From NCBI GenBank assembly GCA_021295715.1, contig JAGWBV010000050.1, positions 1 through 55,476 on the forward strand: a DNA stretch of 55,476 nucleotides, in the 5' to 3' direction. Of the stretch, positions 8,703 to 15,764 are shown piece after piece; position 1 is the first letter of the stretch; each line of letters begins with the position of its first letter. Below the pieces are notes generated by a model. The model saw only the letters and a list, made by a program, of their open reading frames with translations, was not told the DNA's origin and searched no databases. Both the position numbers and the translations under genes were made by a program. Origin of the DNA: Candidatus Poribacteria bacterium. GTDB taxonomy: Bacteria; Poribacteria; WGA-4E; WGA-3G.

Positions 8703-9989
8703 ATGGCAAAAGCTGATTCACAGCAAACAATTCAAAGCGAAATAATAATGACAGGAAAAGGGTTAATGTTAGGAGAACCTGTGACATTAACCTTGAAACC
8801 AGCACCCGCGGATTCCGGCATCGTCTTTCGACGGGTGGATATCGCTGGTGTTCCAGAAGTGAAGGTATGTCAGGAAAACTGGGCAGATATTCTGCCTCGA
8901 TGTACCAGTTTACGCAGCGGTGATACAACTGTTAGCAGCATTGAACACATCCTCTCAGCACTCGGTGGTCTCGGCGTTGACAACGCGACAGTGGAACTTG
9001 ACGCGTCGGAACCGCCTGGGCTTGATGGGAGTGCGGTGCCATACGTGGAAAATGTTCAAGCAGTAGGACTTGTCCCACAAGATGTACCACGGAAGTTTAT
9101 TGAGGTCACAGAACCGTTTGCGCTTTCTGTAGCGGATAAGCAACTCGTGTTGCTACCTTCCGACGCGTTAGAGGTAACATTTGTTTACGCACACCCGCAG
9201 ACGAAACCACAAACAGCAACATTCAATATAACCCCAGAATCATACGCTTCCGATATCGCGCCAGCGCGGAGTTTCTGTTTCGAAGATGAAATTGAAGCAC
9301 TACAAGCACTCGGTATTGGAAAAGGCGCAAACTACGATAACGTCCTTGTTATCAATGCCGCAGGTGAATCCAGCACACCATTGCGGTTTGAAGACGAGTT
9401 CGTTCGACATAAAATGCTTGATCTGATTGGCGATCTCTATTTAGCCGGACACATGCCAAAGGCACATGTTCTCGCGATGCGGACTGGACACATGTTCCAC
9501 GCGGAATTTGTGCAAGCCCTCGCTGCGGCAGGTCACCTTCAGCAGGCACCAGTTCAAGAACCGATCGAAGTAATGGATATCTATGAAGTGTTACCGCACC
9601 GACATCCTATGTGCATGGTCGATAGAGTTATTGAATACGAAAGTAAAAAGCGCGCCGTAGGCATCAAGAATGTGACTTATAACGAACCGATTTTTGAGGG
9701 ACATTTCCCGACGCGCCCTGTGATGCCAGGCGTGTTACAAATCGAAGCACTCGCACAACTCGCTGCATGGCTCGTGCTTCGAGACATCGGTAAAGAAGGT
9801 GAACTTGGTTATTTTCGCTCAATCAACAAGGCAACATTCCGACGCGCAGTCATTCCGGGGGACCAACTCCGATTGGAAATAGAAGTCGCCCAACTACGAA
9901 GCAGAATTGCACGCATTGAAGGACGCGTTTACGTAGAAGACAAACTCGCTACAGAGGCAGAACTGTCAATCGTATTGGCATCTGCCTGA
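8703..9989 (+). CDS. lpxC/fabZ: bifunctional UDP-3-O-acyl-GlcNAc deacetylase / 3-hydroxyacyl-ACP dehydratase (LpxC-FabZ fusion)
   Basis: 428 residues. The N-terminal part (about 1-280) is LpxC, the committed zinc deacetylase of lipid A synthesis: H82 in SSIEHILSALG, H236 and D240 in HKMLDLIGD are the zinc ligands, and GHMFHAEF carries the catalytic His. The C-terminal part (about 288-428) is FabZ, the fatty-acid elongation dehydratase: LPHRHPMCMVDRV, GHFPTRPVMPGVLQIEALAQ with H334 and E348. The fusion is known from Bacteroidetes and related phyla. Followed by lpxA and lpxI, giving a lipid A gene set and indicating an outer membrane with lipid A-type lipid. Confidence 0.95.
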   Translation: MAKADSQQTIQSEIIMTGKGLMLGEPVTLTLKPAPADSGIVFRRVDIAGVPEVKVCQENWADILPRCTSLRSGDTTVSSIEHILSALGGLGVDNATVELDASEPPGLDGSAVPYVENVQAVGLVPQDVPRKFIEVTEPFALSVADKQLVLLPSDALEVTFVYAHPQTKPQTATFNITPESYASDIAPARSFCFEDEIEALQALGIGKGANYDNVLVINAAGESSTPLRFEDEFVRHKMLDLIGDLYLAGHMPKAHVLAMRTGHMFHAEFVQALAAAGHLQQAPVQEPIEVMDIYEVLPHRHPMCMVDRVIEYESKKRAVGIKNVTYNEPIFEGHFPTRPVMPGVLQIEALAQLAAWLVLRDIGKEGELGYFRSINKATFRRAVIPGDQLRLEIEVAQLRSRIARIEGRVYVEDKLATEAELSIVLASA

Positions 9990-9993
9990 TTTA

Positions 9994-10128
9994 TGGCTTT
10001 CGGCTTTCAGCTTTCAGCTTTCAGCAAAGAGGGTTTCTAACGACCAGCAGTTCCCTATTTGATTTGAGAGTTTCAGAAAATCGAAAATGGGCCCGCCGAC
10101 GGCTGATTGCCGACTGCCGACTGCCAAT
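9994..10128 (+). repeat. seven-base tandem repeats between lpxC/fabZ and lpxA
   Basis: Four copies of a CTTTCAG-type unit (9995-10025) and later GCCGACT units (about 10094-10127). They belong to the dispersed heptanucleotide repeat family found at about ten other sites in the window. An in-frame ATG at 10087 lies among them but the lpxA start is downstream. Confidence 0.75.
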
Positions 10129-10146
10129 ATAAACGGAGGGACATCT

Positions 10147-10968
10147 GTGTTAGAAACCAGCATTCACCCTACGGCTATTATCTCTCCAAAAGCAACATTG
10201 GAAGAAGGGGTTAAGATTGGACCTTACAGTCTTGTCGGTGAAGATGTCCATATAGGGCGCGGTACCGTGATCGGTCCGCACGTTCAGATCGAAAAATGGA
10301 CAACTATTGGCGAAGAATGCAAAATCTTCTTCGGGGCTACCATCGGTAACGAATCCAAAGATCTGAAGTATGGGGGTTGGCGAAGTTACGTGAAAATTGG
10401 GAACCGCAATATACTCCGCGAATACGTCTCTATCTCCAGGTCATCTTTTGAAGAGGAAGCAACTATCGTTGGAGACAATAATTTGCTGATGAATTGGGTT
10501 AACCTCGCACACGATACCATCGTCGGTAACCGAATAATCATGGCAAACTTTGTCTCGCTTGCGGGGCATGTCGTGATTGAAGATGATGTTCGACTGGGGG
10601 CGCATGCGGCACTGCACCAATACGTGCGCGTAGGCAAAATGGCAATGGCAGGGGGTTTCTCAAAAATTGTGCAGGATATACCACCTTTTGCTCTTTCCGC
10701 CGGACAACCGGCGCGTGTTCGGGATCTCAACCGCATCGGTATCCGAACCTCACGGATTAACCCTTTATCACAGCTCACACCTGAAACACTCGCGGCATTA
10801 AAGAAGGCGTTTCGCATCTTGTTCCGATCGGGACTACCACTCAAGCATGCCGTCACCAGAGTCAGAGAAGCACTTGAGTCTACGCCGGAAGTTGAATATT
10901 TACTCAAATTTATAGAAACCTCTAAACGTGGCATAGGGTTTAGTCAACCGAATCGTACGTTTTTTTAA
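10147..10968 (+). CDS. lpxA: acyl-ACP--UDP-N-acetylglucosamine O-acyltransferase
   Basis: First enzyme of lipid A biosynthesis, a trimeric left-handed beta helix in the cytoplasm. About 273 residues: hexapeptide repeats from IHPTAIISPKATLEEGVKIGPYS through the C-terminal helical domain, with the catalytic-His region NLAHDTIVGN and the family HxGGxS-like GGFSKIVQDIPPF. The start is GTG at 10147, six bases after GGAGGG; the upstream ATG would add residues coded by heptad repeats. The last codons and the stop (..RTFF*) are contributed by the end of the repeat that follows. Confidence 0.93.
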   Translation: MLETSIHPTAIISPKATLEEGVKIGPYSLVGEDVHIGRGTVIGPHVQIEKWTTIGEECKIFFGATIGNESKDLKYGGWRSYVKIGNRNILREYVSISRSSFEEEATIVGDNNLLMNWVNLAHDTIVGNRIIMANFVSLAGHVVIEDDVRLGAHAALHQYVRVGKMAMAGGFSKIVQDIPPFALSAGQPARVRDLNRIGIRTSRINPLSQLTPETLAALKKAFRILFRSGLPLKHAVTRVREALESTPEVEYLLKFIETSKRGIGFSQPNRTFF

Positions 10969-11252
10969 TGTTCCTTGCGATTCGGTCAGACGGTTTTGAT
11001 GGATGAAGTGTCTTTCCGTATATCCGTTCTCCAAATGTAAAGCAAAGACAAATTATACCATTTAAGGAAACCTAATTTCATTACGAACTACGGGTTTGGG
11101 TTTATCCAAGACAGCAGCCTTCAACAATACGCAGAAATCCGCAGAAACACTCTATCAAAAACCCCAAGCAAAAACACGCAGGCGGATATACGCAGAGCAA
11201 CGCACTTCAAGGTTCAAACGGCCGCCGTTTCTCCGTAAGGAACACTTAAAAA
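10960..11252. mobile_element. MITE-like element with about 20-bp inverted ends, between lpxA and lpxI
   Basis: Left end TTTTTTTAATGTTCCTTGCG (10960-10979) and the reverse complement of the right end, TTTTTTAAGTGTTCCTTACG (11233-11252), differ by one indel and one substitution. The 293-base unit fills the spacer exactly: the left end carries the lpxA stop codon and the right end (AAGGAACACTTAAAAA) stands directly before the lpxI ATG. Internal parts recur elsewhere (11037-11079 is 40/43 identical, inverted, to 41750-41792; the AACAATACGCAGAAAT / AAGCAAAAACACGCAGGCGG block recurs at 29895-29940). No ORF of note inside. Confidence 0.75.
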
Positions 11253-12059
11253 ATGGAAAAATTGGGTATTATTGCAGGCACAGGTGAACTACCAGTGCTA
11301 TTAGCACGTGCCGCTGTTGCCCATGGACGACAACCCGTTATTATCCAAATCACCAAGTCTGATGCGCAACGCTTTGCTGGAATCGAATGCGAACTTCATA
11401 CGTATGGCGTGGGCCAGATTCAAAAGATCGCCCGAACGCTTCTCAACTCAGGCGTGAAAGAGGTAGTAGTCATCGGGAAAGTCGAAAAAAACATCCTCCT
11501 TCGACCCTTTCAAATTGATACGACCACCCTTAAAATTCTCGTACAGCACCGACGCGAAAAACCTTCCGTAATCGTCAACGCAGCACTTAACCACCTCGAA
11601 TCCGCTGGACTTACCATCCTCACGCAAGATCAGTACCTCCAACACCTTCTTCCACAACCGAGCGTTTTAACAACTCGACAACCGACCGCGAGCCAATGGA
11701 CAGATATTGAACTCGGTATCAATATCGCTCGCCAGATAGCAAACATGGATATCGGGCAAACGGTTGTGGTTAAAAATCAGATTGTCCTTGCTATGGAAGC
11801 TATTGAGGGGACAGACGCTACCATCCAGAGGGGTGGAAACTTGGGAAAGCAGGGAATCGTTGTTGCGAAAGCCGCCGCCGAGAACCACGATTTTCGTATT
11901 GATGTACCGACGGTGGGGATGCAAACACTTAAGGTGCTGCATCAAGTTAAAGCGAGTGTTTTAGCAGTGGAAGCGCGGCGAACTTTTGTGATGGATGCTG
12001 ATATGCTGATTCAACAAGCAGACCGGTGGAAGATCGCAATCATTGCGGTAGAGTCATAA
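11253..12059 (+). CDS. lpxI: UDP-2,3-diacylglucosamine pyrophosphatase LpxI (DUF1009)
   Basis: 268 residues. LpxI hydrolyses UDP-2,3-diacylglucosamine to lipid X and UMP, replacing LpxH in many bacteria. The N-terminus LGIIAGTGELPVLLARAA and the C-terminal block GQTVVVKNQIVLAMEAIEGTD, RGGNLGKQGIVVAKAA, DFRIDVPTVGMQTL, AVEARRTFVMD are characteristic of the DUF1009 family. Third lipid A gene in a row. Its ribosome site (TAAGGA, 11236-11241) and the A-rich start context belong to the end of the MITE-like element upstream. Confidence 0.93.
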   Translation: MEKLGIIAGTGELPVLLARAAVAHGRQPVIIQITKSDAQRFAGIECELHTYGVGQIQKIARTLLNSGVKEVVVIGKVEKNILLRPFQIDTTTLKILVQHRREKPSVIVNAALNHLESAGLTILTQDQYLQHLLPQPSVLTTRQPTASQWTDIELGINIARQIANMDIGQTVVVKNQIVLAMEAIEGTDATIQRGGNLGKQGIVVAKAAAENHDFRIDVPTVGMQTLKVLHQVKASVLAVEARRTFVMDADMLIQQADRWKIAIIAVES

Positions 12060-12060
12060 A

Positions 12061-12135
12061 AAAAGACGGAGGGTTTGTCCGGCAAGCCTCCATAAGCTCA
12101 CGCACTATAACCACCTCCGCCTTTCCAAAGACGCT
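12061..12135. terminator. candidate bidirectional terminator between lpxI and the selenoprotein gene
   Basis: Convergent genes are separated by 78 bases holding GGAGGGTTTG-tccgg-CAAGCCTCC (imperfect stem, about 12068-12090) and a second CCTCCG arm near 12114 that can pair with CGGAGG at 12066. An A-run precedes it (T-run for the minus-strand transcript). Function inferred from position. Confidence 0.4.
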
Positions 12136-12137
12136 AT

Positions 12138-12371
12138 TTATGCCGCCGCGTCCATTGCGGTTGTAATCTGCTCTGTCGTCGGAAATTGTCCGGTTTCTAA
12201 CTTAGAATAGAGTAGTGTTCCGTTCACAGAGACTTCAAAAGCTCCACCACTACCAGGGATCAGATCGACTGTTTTAATCGCCGCACCATATTTCTGCTTC
12301 AAGGCATCTGCCAAACTGGCTGCCCGTGGCTGGTAGTTTCAGGCGGTGCAGTATTCAATTCTCACTTCCAT
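12138..12371 (-). CDS. SelW-like (Rdx family) selenoprotein with in-frame UGA
   Basis: Reading from ATG 12371 gives MEVRIEYCTA-UGA-NYQPRAAS and then an open frame to TAA at 12138, 77 codons. The part after the UGA (ADALKQKYG, GSGGAFEVSVNGTLLYSKLETGQFP) is the thioredoxin-like Rdx/SelT-SelW-SelH family, thought to act in thiol redox. The UGA (12339-12341) falls exactly on the second redox Cys of the family CxxC motif, giving C8-x-x-U11. AGGAGGG stands nine bases before the ATG, and a hairpin with a G at the start of its loop lies 15-36 bases after the UGA, as bacterial SECIS elements do. Many genes here use TGA as a true stop, so a genome-wide recoding is unlikely. No sel machinery genes are in this window. 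A simple nonsense pseudogene is the alternative, but the motif position argues against it. Confidence 0.88.
12303..12324 (-). promoter_or_regulatory. candidate bacterial SECIS hairpin
   Basis: In the selenoprotein mRNA, GCCA-GUU-UGGC forms a perfect 4-bp apical stem with a loop beginning with G, extended by GGCA/UGCC with a three-base bulge. It lies 15 to 36 bases after the UGA; the loop is about 23 bases downstream. These are the usual position and loop features for SelB recognition. The apical loop is small, so this is a candidate only. Confidence 0.55.
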
Positions 12372-12483
12372 GGTATTATCCCTCCTCATTAATTCTGAGA
12401 TTGCCTATCACGATGGATTCAATTGTCTATTTTAAAATTTTACAACAAATACGGGAAAATTGCAAGTTTTTTCGTTTCTTTAC

Positions 12484-12522
12484 AAATTAGCGAAGATTGG
12501 CATGAATTTTGCTAAATTAGCG
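12484..12522. promoter_or_regulatory. direct repeats AAATTAGCG in the divergent selW-like/tonB-like spacer
   Basis: AAATTAGCG occurs at 12484-12492 and 12514-12522, spaced 30 bases (three helical turns); the second is part of the palindrome GCTAAATTAGC. The 253-base spacer between the divergent genes is AT-rich here, so this is a plausible operator, without further support. Nothing else was recognised in the spacer. Confidence 0.3.
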
Positions 12523-12624
12523 TAAATACTCGTTCCGTTTGCAGAAACGAATTCGTAAAATATACACGACCGCCGTGCTGAGCGCAACTCACCGATGCGA
12601 ACTCAGCGAATAGGTGTTTAAATT

Positions 12625-13425
12625 ATGAACAGGTCTATCCAATTTCTGAACAAGTCTCTATCTTTATCTATCTGCGTTCACTTGATAGGTGTTGCAATTG
12701 CAGCACTATCTATCATCGGCACAGTAGATAGACATGGCGATGCAATTGTCGCTGAATTCGTCTCGTTCCCAGAGACAAAACCTATGCTTGAACCACGTCG
12801 GAAACTCAAAGTGCCAACATTAACACAGATAGATTTCATTCGTTCACAGCCACAGCGTATCCAAACGATTTCAGAAGTCGCCCACACACCACAAAGCCAG
12901 ACACAACTCGTTGTTGATACGCTCCCAGTTTCGACTGTTCATCAGACAACACCGATAGAAATTGGAATAGACGGTGTGAAAACGCTTCAGGGTAGTTTAT
13001 CTCTTCGGGCTCCGGATCGTGGTTCACAGTCGATCCGTCTGACCTCCAAACAGATACCACGTCCAGAGTGGACATTGACACCAACCGTCATTGCGAGTGC
13101 TGAAGTCTCCGAACTCCCATCAGTTCCAGCACTGCGGAACGAACCGACACAAGATGCCCGGTTTTTTCGTAAAGTGGACCCTATATATCCCGAATCTGCT
13201 CGCCTTTCCCACAAGGAGGGACTCGTTGTGCTTGAAGCGACAATCGGTACAGATGGTATAGCGAGAAACATCAAAGTTATCAAGGTGATCGAGGTTAGTG
13301 GGTTAGGCTGTGAAGAAGCGGCAATTACGGCACTCAAAGCGTCCCGATTCGTGCCAGCGAAACAGGGCAAAGAGGTTGTCAGTCAGCGTCTCCGTATTCC
13401 GTACCGTTTTCAGTTTAAAAGTTAG
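12625..13425 (+). CDS. TonB-like energy-transducing protein
   Basis: 266 residues. One N-terminal membrane span (about 13-33, SLSICVHLIGVAIAALSIIG), a long periplasmic linker with Pro and Thr, and a C-terminal TonB domain (about 175-266) with YPESARLSHKEGLVVLEATI, a typical alternating strand pattern and ALKASRFVPAKQGKEVV. TonB proteins couple inner-membrane proton motive force (ExbBD) to outer-membrane transporters. No exbB/exbD or receptor gene adjoins it, so the partner is unknown. The linker lacks the classical Pro-Lys repeats. Confidence 0.85.
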   Translation: MNRSIQFLNKSLSLSICVHLIGVAIAALSIIGTVDRHGDAIVAEFVSFPETKPMLEPRRKLKVPTLTQIDFIRSQPQRIQTISEVAHTPQSQTQLVVDTLPVSTVHQTTPIEIGIDGVKTLQGSLSLRAPDRGSQSIRLTSKQIPRPEWTLTPTVIASAEVSELPSVPALRNEPTQDARFFRKVDPIYPESARLSHKEGLVVLEATIGTDGIARNIKVIKVIEVSGLGCEEAAITALKASRFVPAKQGKEVVSQRLRIPYRFQFKS

Positions 13426-13587
13426 ATACCTCCGCGGCGATCTCCTATCCAACGTCGTAAACTTCACATGTGTCTTCCGTTGCGTCAAGACAAAAATACT
13501 TGCACTATCAACACATCCCACCTATAATCTTCACTATCGAATTTAATGATATGGAGAATATTTCCGCCATTGCCAAGGAGACAAACT

Positions 13588-14337
13588 ATGGATATTCGAC
13601 TTAACGATAAAGTGGCTGTGATTACTGGGGCATCTACTGGTATTGGCGCTGCAACGGCGATTGAATATGCTAAAGCAGGCGCGAAAGTCGTTTTCGGCGA
13701 CATCAATGAAGAAGGTGCTCAGAAAACACTCGATACAATCGGTGAGGCAGATGGGATTGCTAAGTTTCAACGTACCGATGTCACCGTCGAAACGGAAGTG
13801 GCGGATTTGATGGAAACCGCTGATAGGGAATACGGTGGGATTGACCTCTTGATAACTTCCGCAGGTGTTCTGCGTGGACCGAGCGTCCGCATCGATGATT
13901 TTGAAGCTGCAACCTTTGATTCAGTTATCGACGTGAATCTCAAAGGCACTTTTTTTGCTCTCAAACATGCTGTCCCAATAATGAAACGAGGCGGTGGTGT
14001 TATTATGTGTATCGCCTCTGGTGCCGGGGTTCGCGGTGGTAGTTCCTCGGTTGCTTATGCTTCCAGCAAGGGTGGTGTCAATGGTCTTGTAATGACGGTA
14101 GAAAATCAGGTTGCGTCAATGAACATCCGTATGCATACTATCTGTCCTGGCGGACTTGCGACCCCACTTAAACTCGGACAGATCGCAGAATCGGCGAAGC
14201 GGGATGGACAAGATCCAGATGCGGCGGTCGCTAATGCCCGCAACTCACTTGGTGATCCAGCAGGTGTCGCGCGGGTACTCACGTTCCTTGCTTCCGATGC
14301 AGGCTCATACACTCGCGGGCAGATTTTCACGAGATAA
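13588..14337 (+). CDS. short-chain dehydrogenase/reductase, C-terminus shortened
   Basis: NAD(P)-dependent SDR oxidoreductase, about 249 residues. Rossmann GASTGIGAA near residue 13, TSAG in place of NNAG, catalytic Ser in CIASGAG and YxxxK as YASSK. AAGGAG lies seven bases before the chosen ATG at 13588. The protein stops at SYTRGQIFTR, where relatives usually continue with a TGQxxxVDGG-type tail of about 10 residues; the tail seems to have been lost where AT-rich repeat-like sequence begins (TTTTTTAACG). It may still be active. Substrate unknown. Confidence 0.85.
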   Translation: MDIRLNDKVAVITGASTGIGAATAIEYAKAGAKVVFGDINEEGAQKTLDTIGEADGIAKFQRTDVTVETEVADLMETADREYGGIDLLITSAGVLRGPSVRIDDFEAATFDSVIDVNLKGTFFALKHAVPIMKRGGGVIMCIASGAGVRGGSSSVAYASSKGGVNGLVMTVENQVASMNIRMHTICPGGLATPLKLGQIAESAKRDGQDPDAAVANARNSLGDPAGVARVLTFLASDAGSYTRGQIFTR

Positions 14338-14480
14338 TTTTTTAACGATTGGGTTTTCGCTCCGATTTTCCAGCTCCATATGCTAATCGCTATGCGGATT
14401 CCTGTGAAAATCGGGTCTTCGATGAATGTGAACGACATCAGCAGAAGTTAACGGACTTCAAGAATCTCCATCCATTGGTA

Positions 14481-14843
14481 TTAGGATGAAAAGATATAGT
14501 CAAAGTTCAGCCACATACTTTTTGAATAACGATAGAAGATAACGGGGAAGATCGCTGAAAAGAGTGCCCACACACTTAAATTAACGTAGAAAGGAATAGA
14601 AGTTAACGCCTCAAATAGGAAATAGCTTGAAAAAGCGATAAGGACTGTCGCGCCGTAGTTAATGTACATCGCGCCGATAAAGTAACCGGATTCTCGTTCA
14701 AACTTCAATTCACATACTGCGCAATGGGTGCACATCCTGAAATATGTTTGAAACAGCGCGCCTTTACCGCATCGAGGGCATTTCAGTTGAAAACTGCATT
14801 TCAGAATTCTACCGAGTTTTTTAATTTTACCTTGCGGAGTCAT
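14481..14843 (-). CDS. DUF983 membrane protein
   Basis: 120 residues. A zinc-ribbon-like CPRCGKGALF ... CTHCAVC followed by FERESGYFIGAMYINY and two to three hydrophobic spans, the signature of DUF983 proteins, whose function is not established (some sit near cytochrome oxidase genes). The first nine codons (MTPQGKIKK) and the ribosome site come from the end of a MITE-like repeat, so the native N-terminus may have been replaced; the family normally begins close to the zinc ribbon. Confidence 0.85.
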   Translation of the reverse strand: MTPQGKIKKLGRILKCSFQLKCPRCGKGALFQTYFRMCTHCAVCELKFERESGYFIGAMYINYGATVLIAFSSYFLFEALTSIPFYVNLSVWALFSAIFPVIFYRYSKSMWLNFDYIFSS

Positions 14844-14980
14844 AGCGGAAAGTTGCTAATGAAGTACCTTTCTTAAATCTGAAGAAACACCCAAGCAAAA
14901 ACCCCTCCATTACATTACGGGCTCAGAGTTGCGTGTTAAAAAACACACAGATTTTCAAACCCAATCGTGAAGAAATGATT
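14817..14980. repeat. MITE-like repeat copy at the DUF983 start
   Basis: TTTTTTAATTTTACCTTGCGG (14817-14837) overlaps codons 2-9 of the DUF983 gene; then AAGAAACACCCAAGCAAAAACCCCTCC and CATTACGGGCT, shared with the copies near 32570 and 52110. The right boundary is uncertain. Confidence 0.65.
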
Positions 14981-14983
14981 GCG

Positions 14984-15664
14984 TTAATAGGTGTTGTTAT
15001 CCCAAAAGACTTTGAAGGTTCGGAGGAGTATTTTAAAATCGTTCCAGAAAGATAGATTCTCAATGTACTTCAAATCAACAGGGATGCCATCTCGGATTGA
15101 TCCTTGTCGATGTGGACTTAGCTGCCAGAGACCTGTCATCCCGGGACGGACGAGGTGGCGTTGATTTTCCCACGACTCATAATGCTCGGCAAGAAAAGGC
15201 ATTTCTGGACGCGGACCCACCAGACTCATTTCACCTTTTAGCACATTGAAAAGCTGGGGCAACTCATCCAAACTCGTTTTACGGAGCCATTTGCCGACCG
15301 GCGTAATGCGTTTGTCATCAATTGCACCGGGTTTCTCGGAATAGGAAGGCGTATCCACATGGAGACTCCGAAACTTGTGGATAATAAATAGTTCGTTTTT
15401 TAAACCAACTCGCTTGTGTGAGAAAAAGACGTCCCCGCGTGAAGTGAGCTTAATGAGAATGGCAATCAACACCATTAGAGGAGCAAAGATAATAATAAGG
15501 AAAAATGCAGCAATAGCATCAAACAAATGTTTGCCACGCGTTGCGTAGAAAGAGGAGAGTCGTTCCACAAGAGTCCCTGTTTTTGATATTTTTGGCGAAG
15601 CTTGCAAGCCCGTTCCGCTTGCATCTTTTCCTATCTGGTCTATGCTTCTTGATAGGAATGGCAT
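14984..15664 (-). CDS. priming sugar transferase (WcaJ/PssA type, undecaprenyl-phosphate sugar phosphotransferase)
   Basis: 226 residues. Starts polysaccharide synthesis by moving a sugar-1-phosphate onto undecaprenyl phosphate at the inner membrane. An N-terminal hydrophobic segment (about 45-68, IAAFFLIIIFAPLMVLIAIL) is followed by FSHKRVGLKNELFIIHKFRS, LRKTSLDELPQLFNVLKGEMSLVGPRPE and RPGMTGLWQLS, all diagnostic of the bacterial sugar transferase domain. It lacks the four-span N-terminal half of WcaJ, so it is the short PssA-like form. GAGG precedes the ATG. It opens the sulfated-polysaccharide locus at its 3-prime edge. Confidence 0.93.
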   Translation of the reverse strand: MPFLSRSIDQIGKDASGTGLQASPKISKTGTLVERLSSFYATRGKHLFDAIAAFFLIIIFAPLMVLIAILIKLTSRGDVFFSHKRVGLKNELFIIHKFRSLHVDTPSYSEKPGAIDDKRITPVGKWLRKTSLDELPQLFNVLKGEMSLVGPRPEMPFLAEHYESWENQRHLVRPGMTGLWQLSPHRQGSIRDGIPVDLKYIENLSFWNDFKILLRTFKVFWDNNTY

Positions 15665-15764
15665 GGTTAATTCCTCTATCGCGATCCAAATGTTAGGCGC
15701 AGGTTTGCGAGGTTACACTAACTTGCATAGCACTGCTCCCATAAAATTTTCAGGGCAATAAAAG

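Noticed and set aside
10386-10934. 182-codon minus-strand frame opposite lpxA
   Set aside because: Antisense shadow of lpxA hexapeptide repeats; serine/threonine-rich without a recognisable domain.
12138-12371. UGA in the SelW-like gene as a plain nonsense mutation
   Set aside because: It falls exactly on the redox Cys position with an intact frame, ribosome site and downstream hairpin; selenocysteine explains it better.
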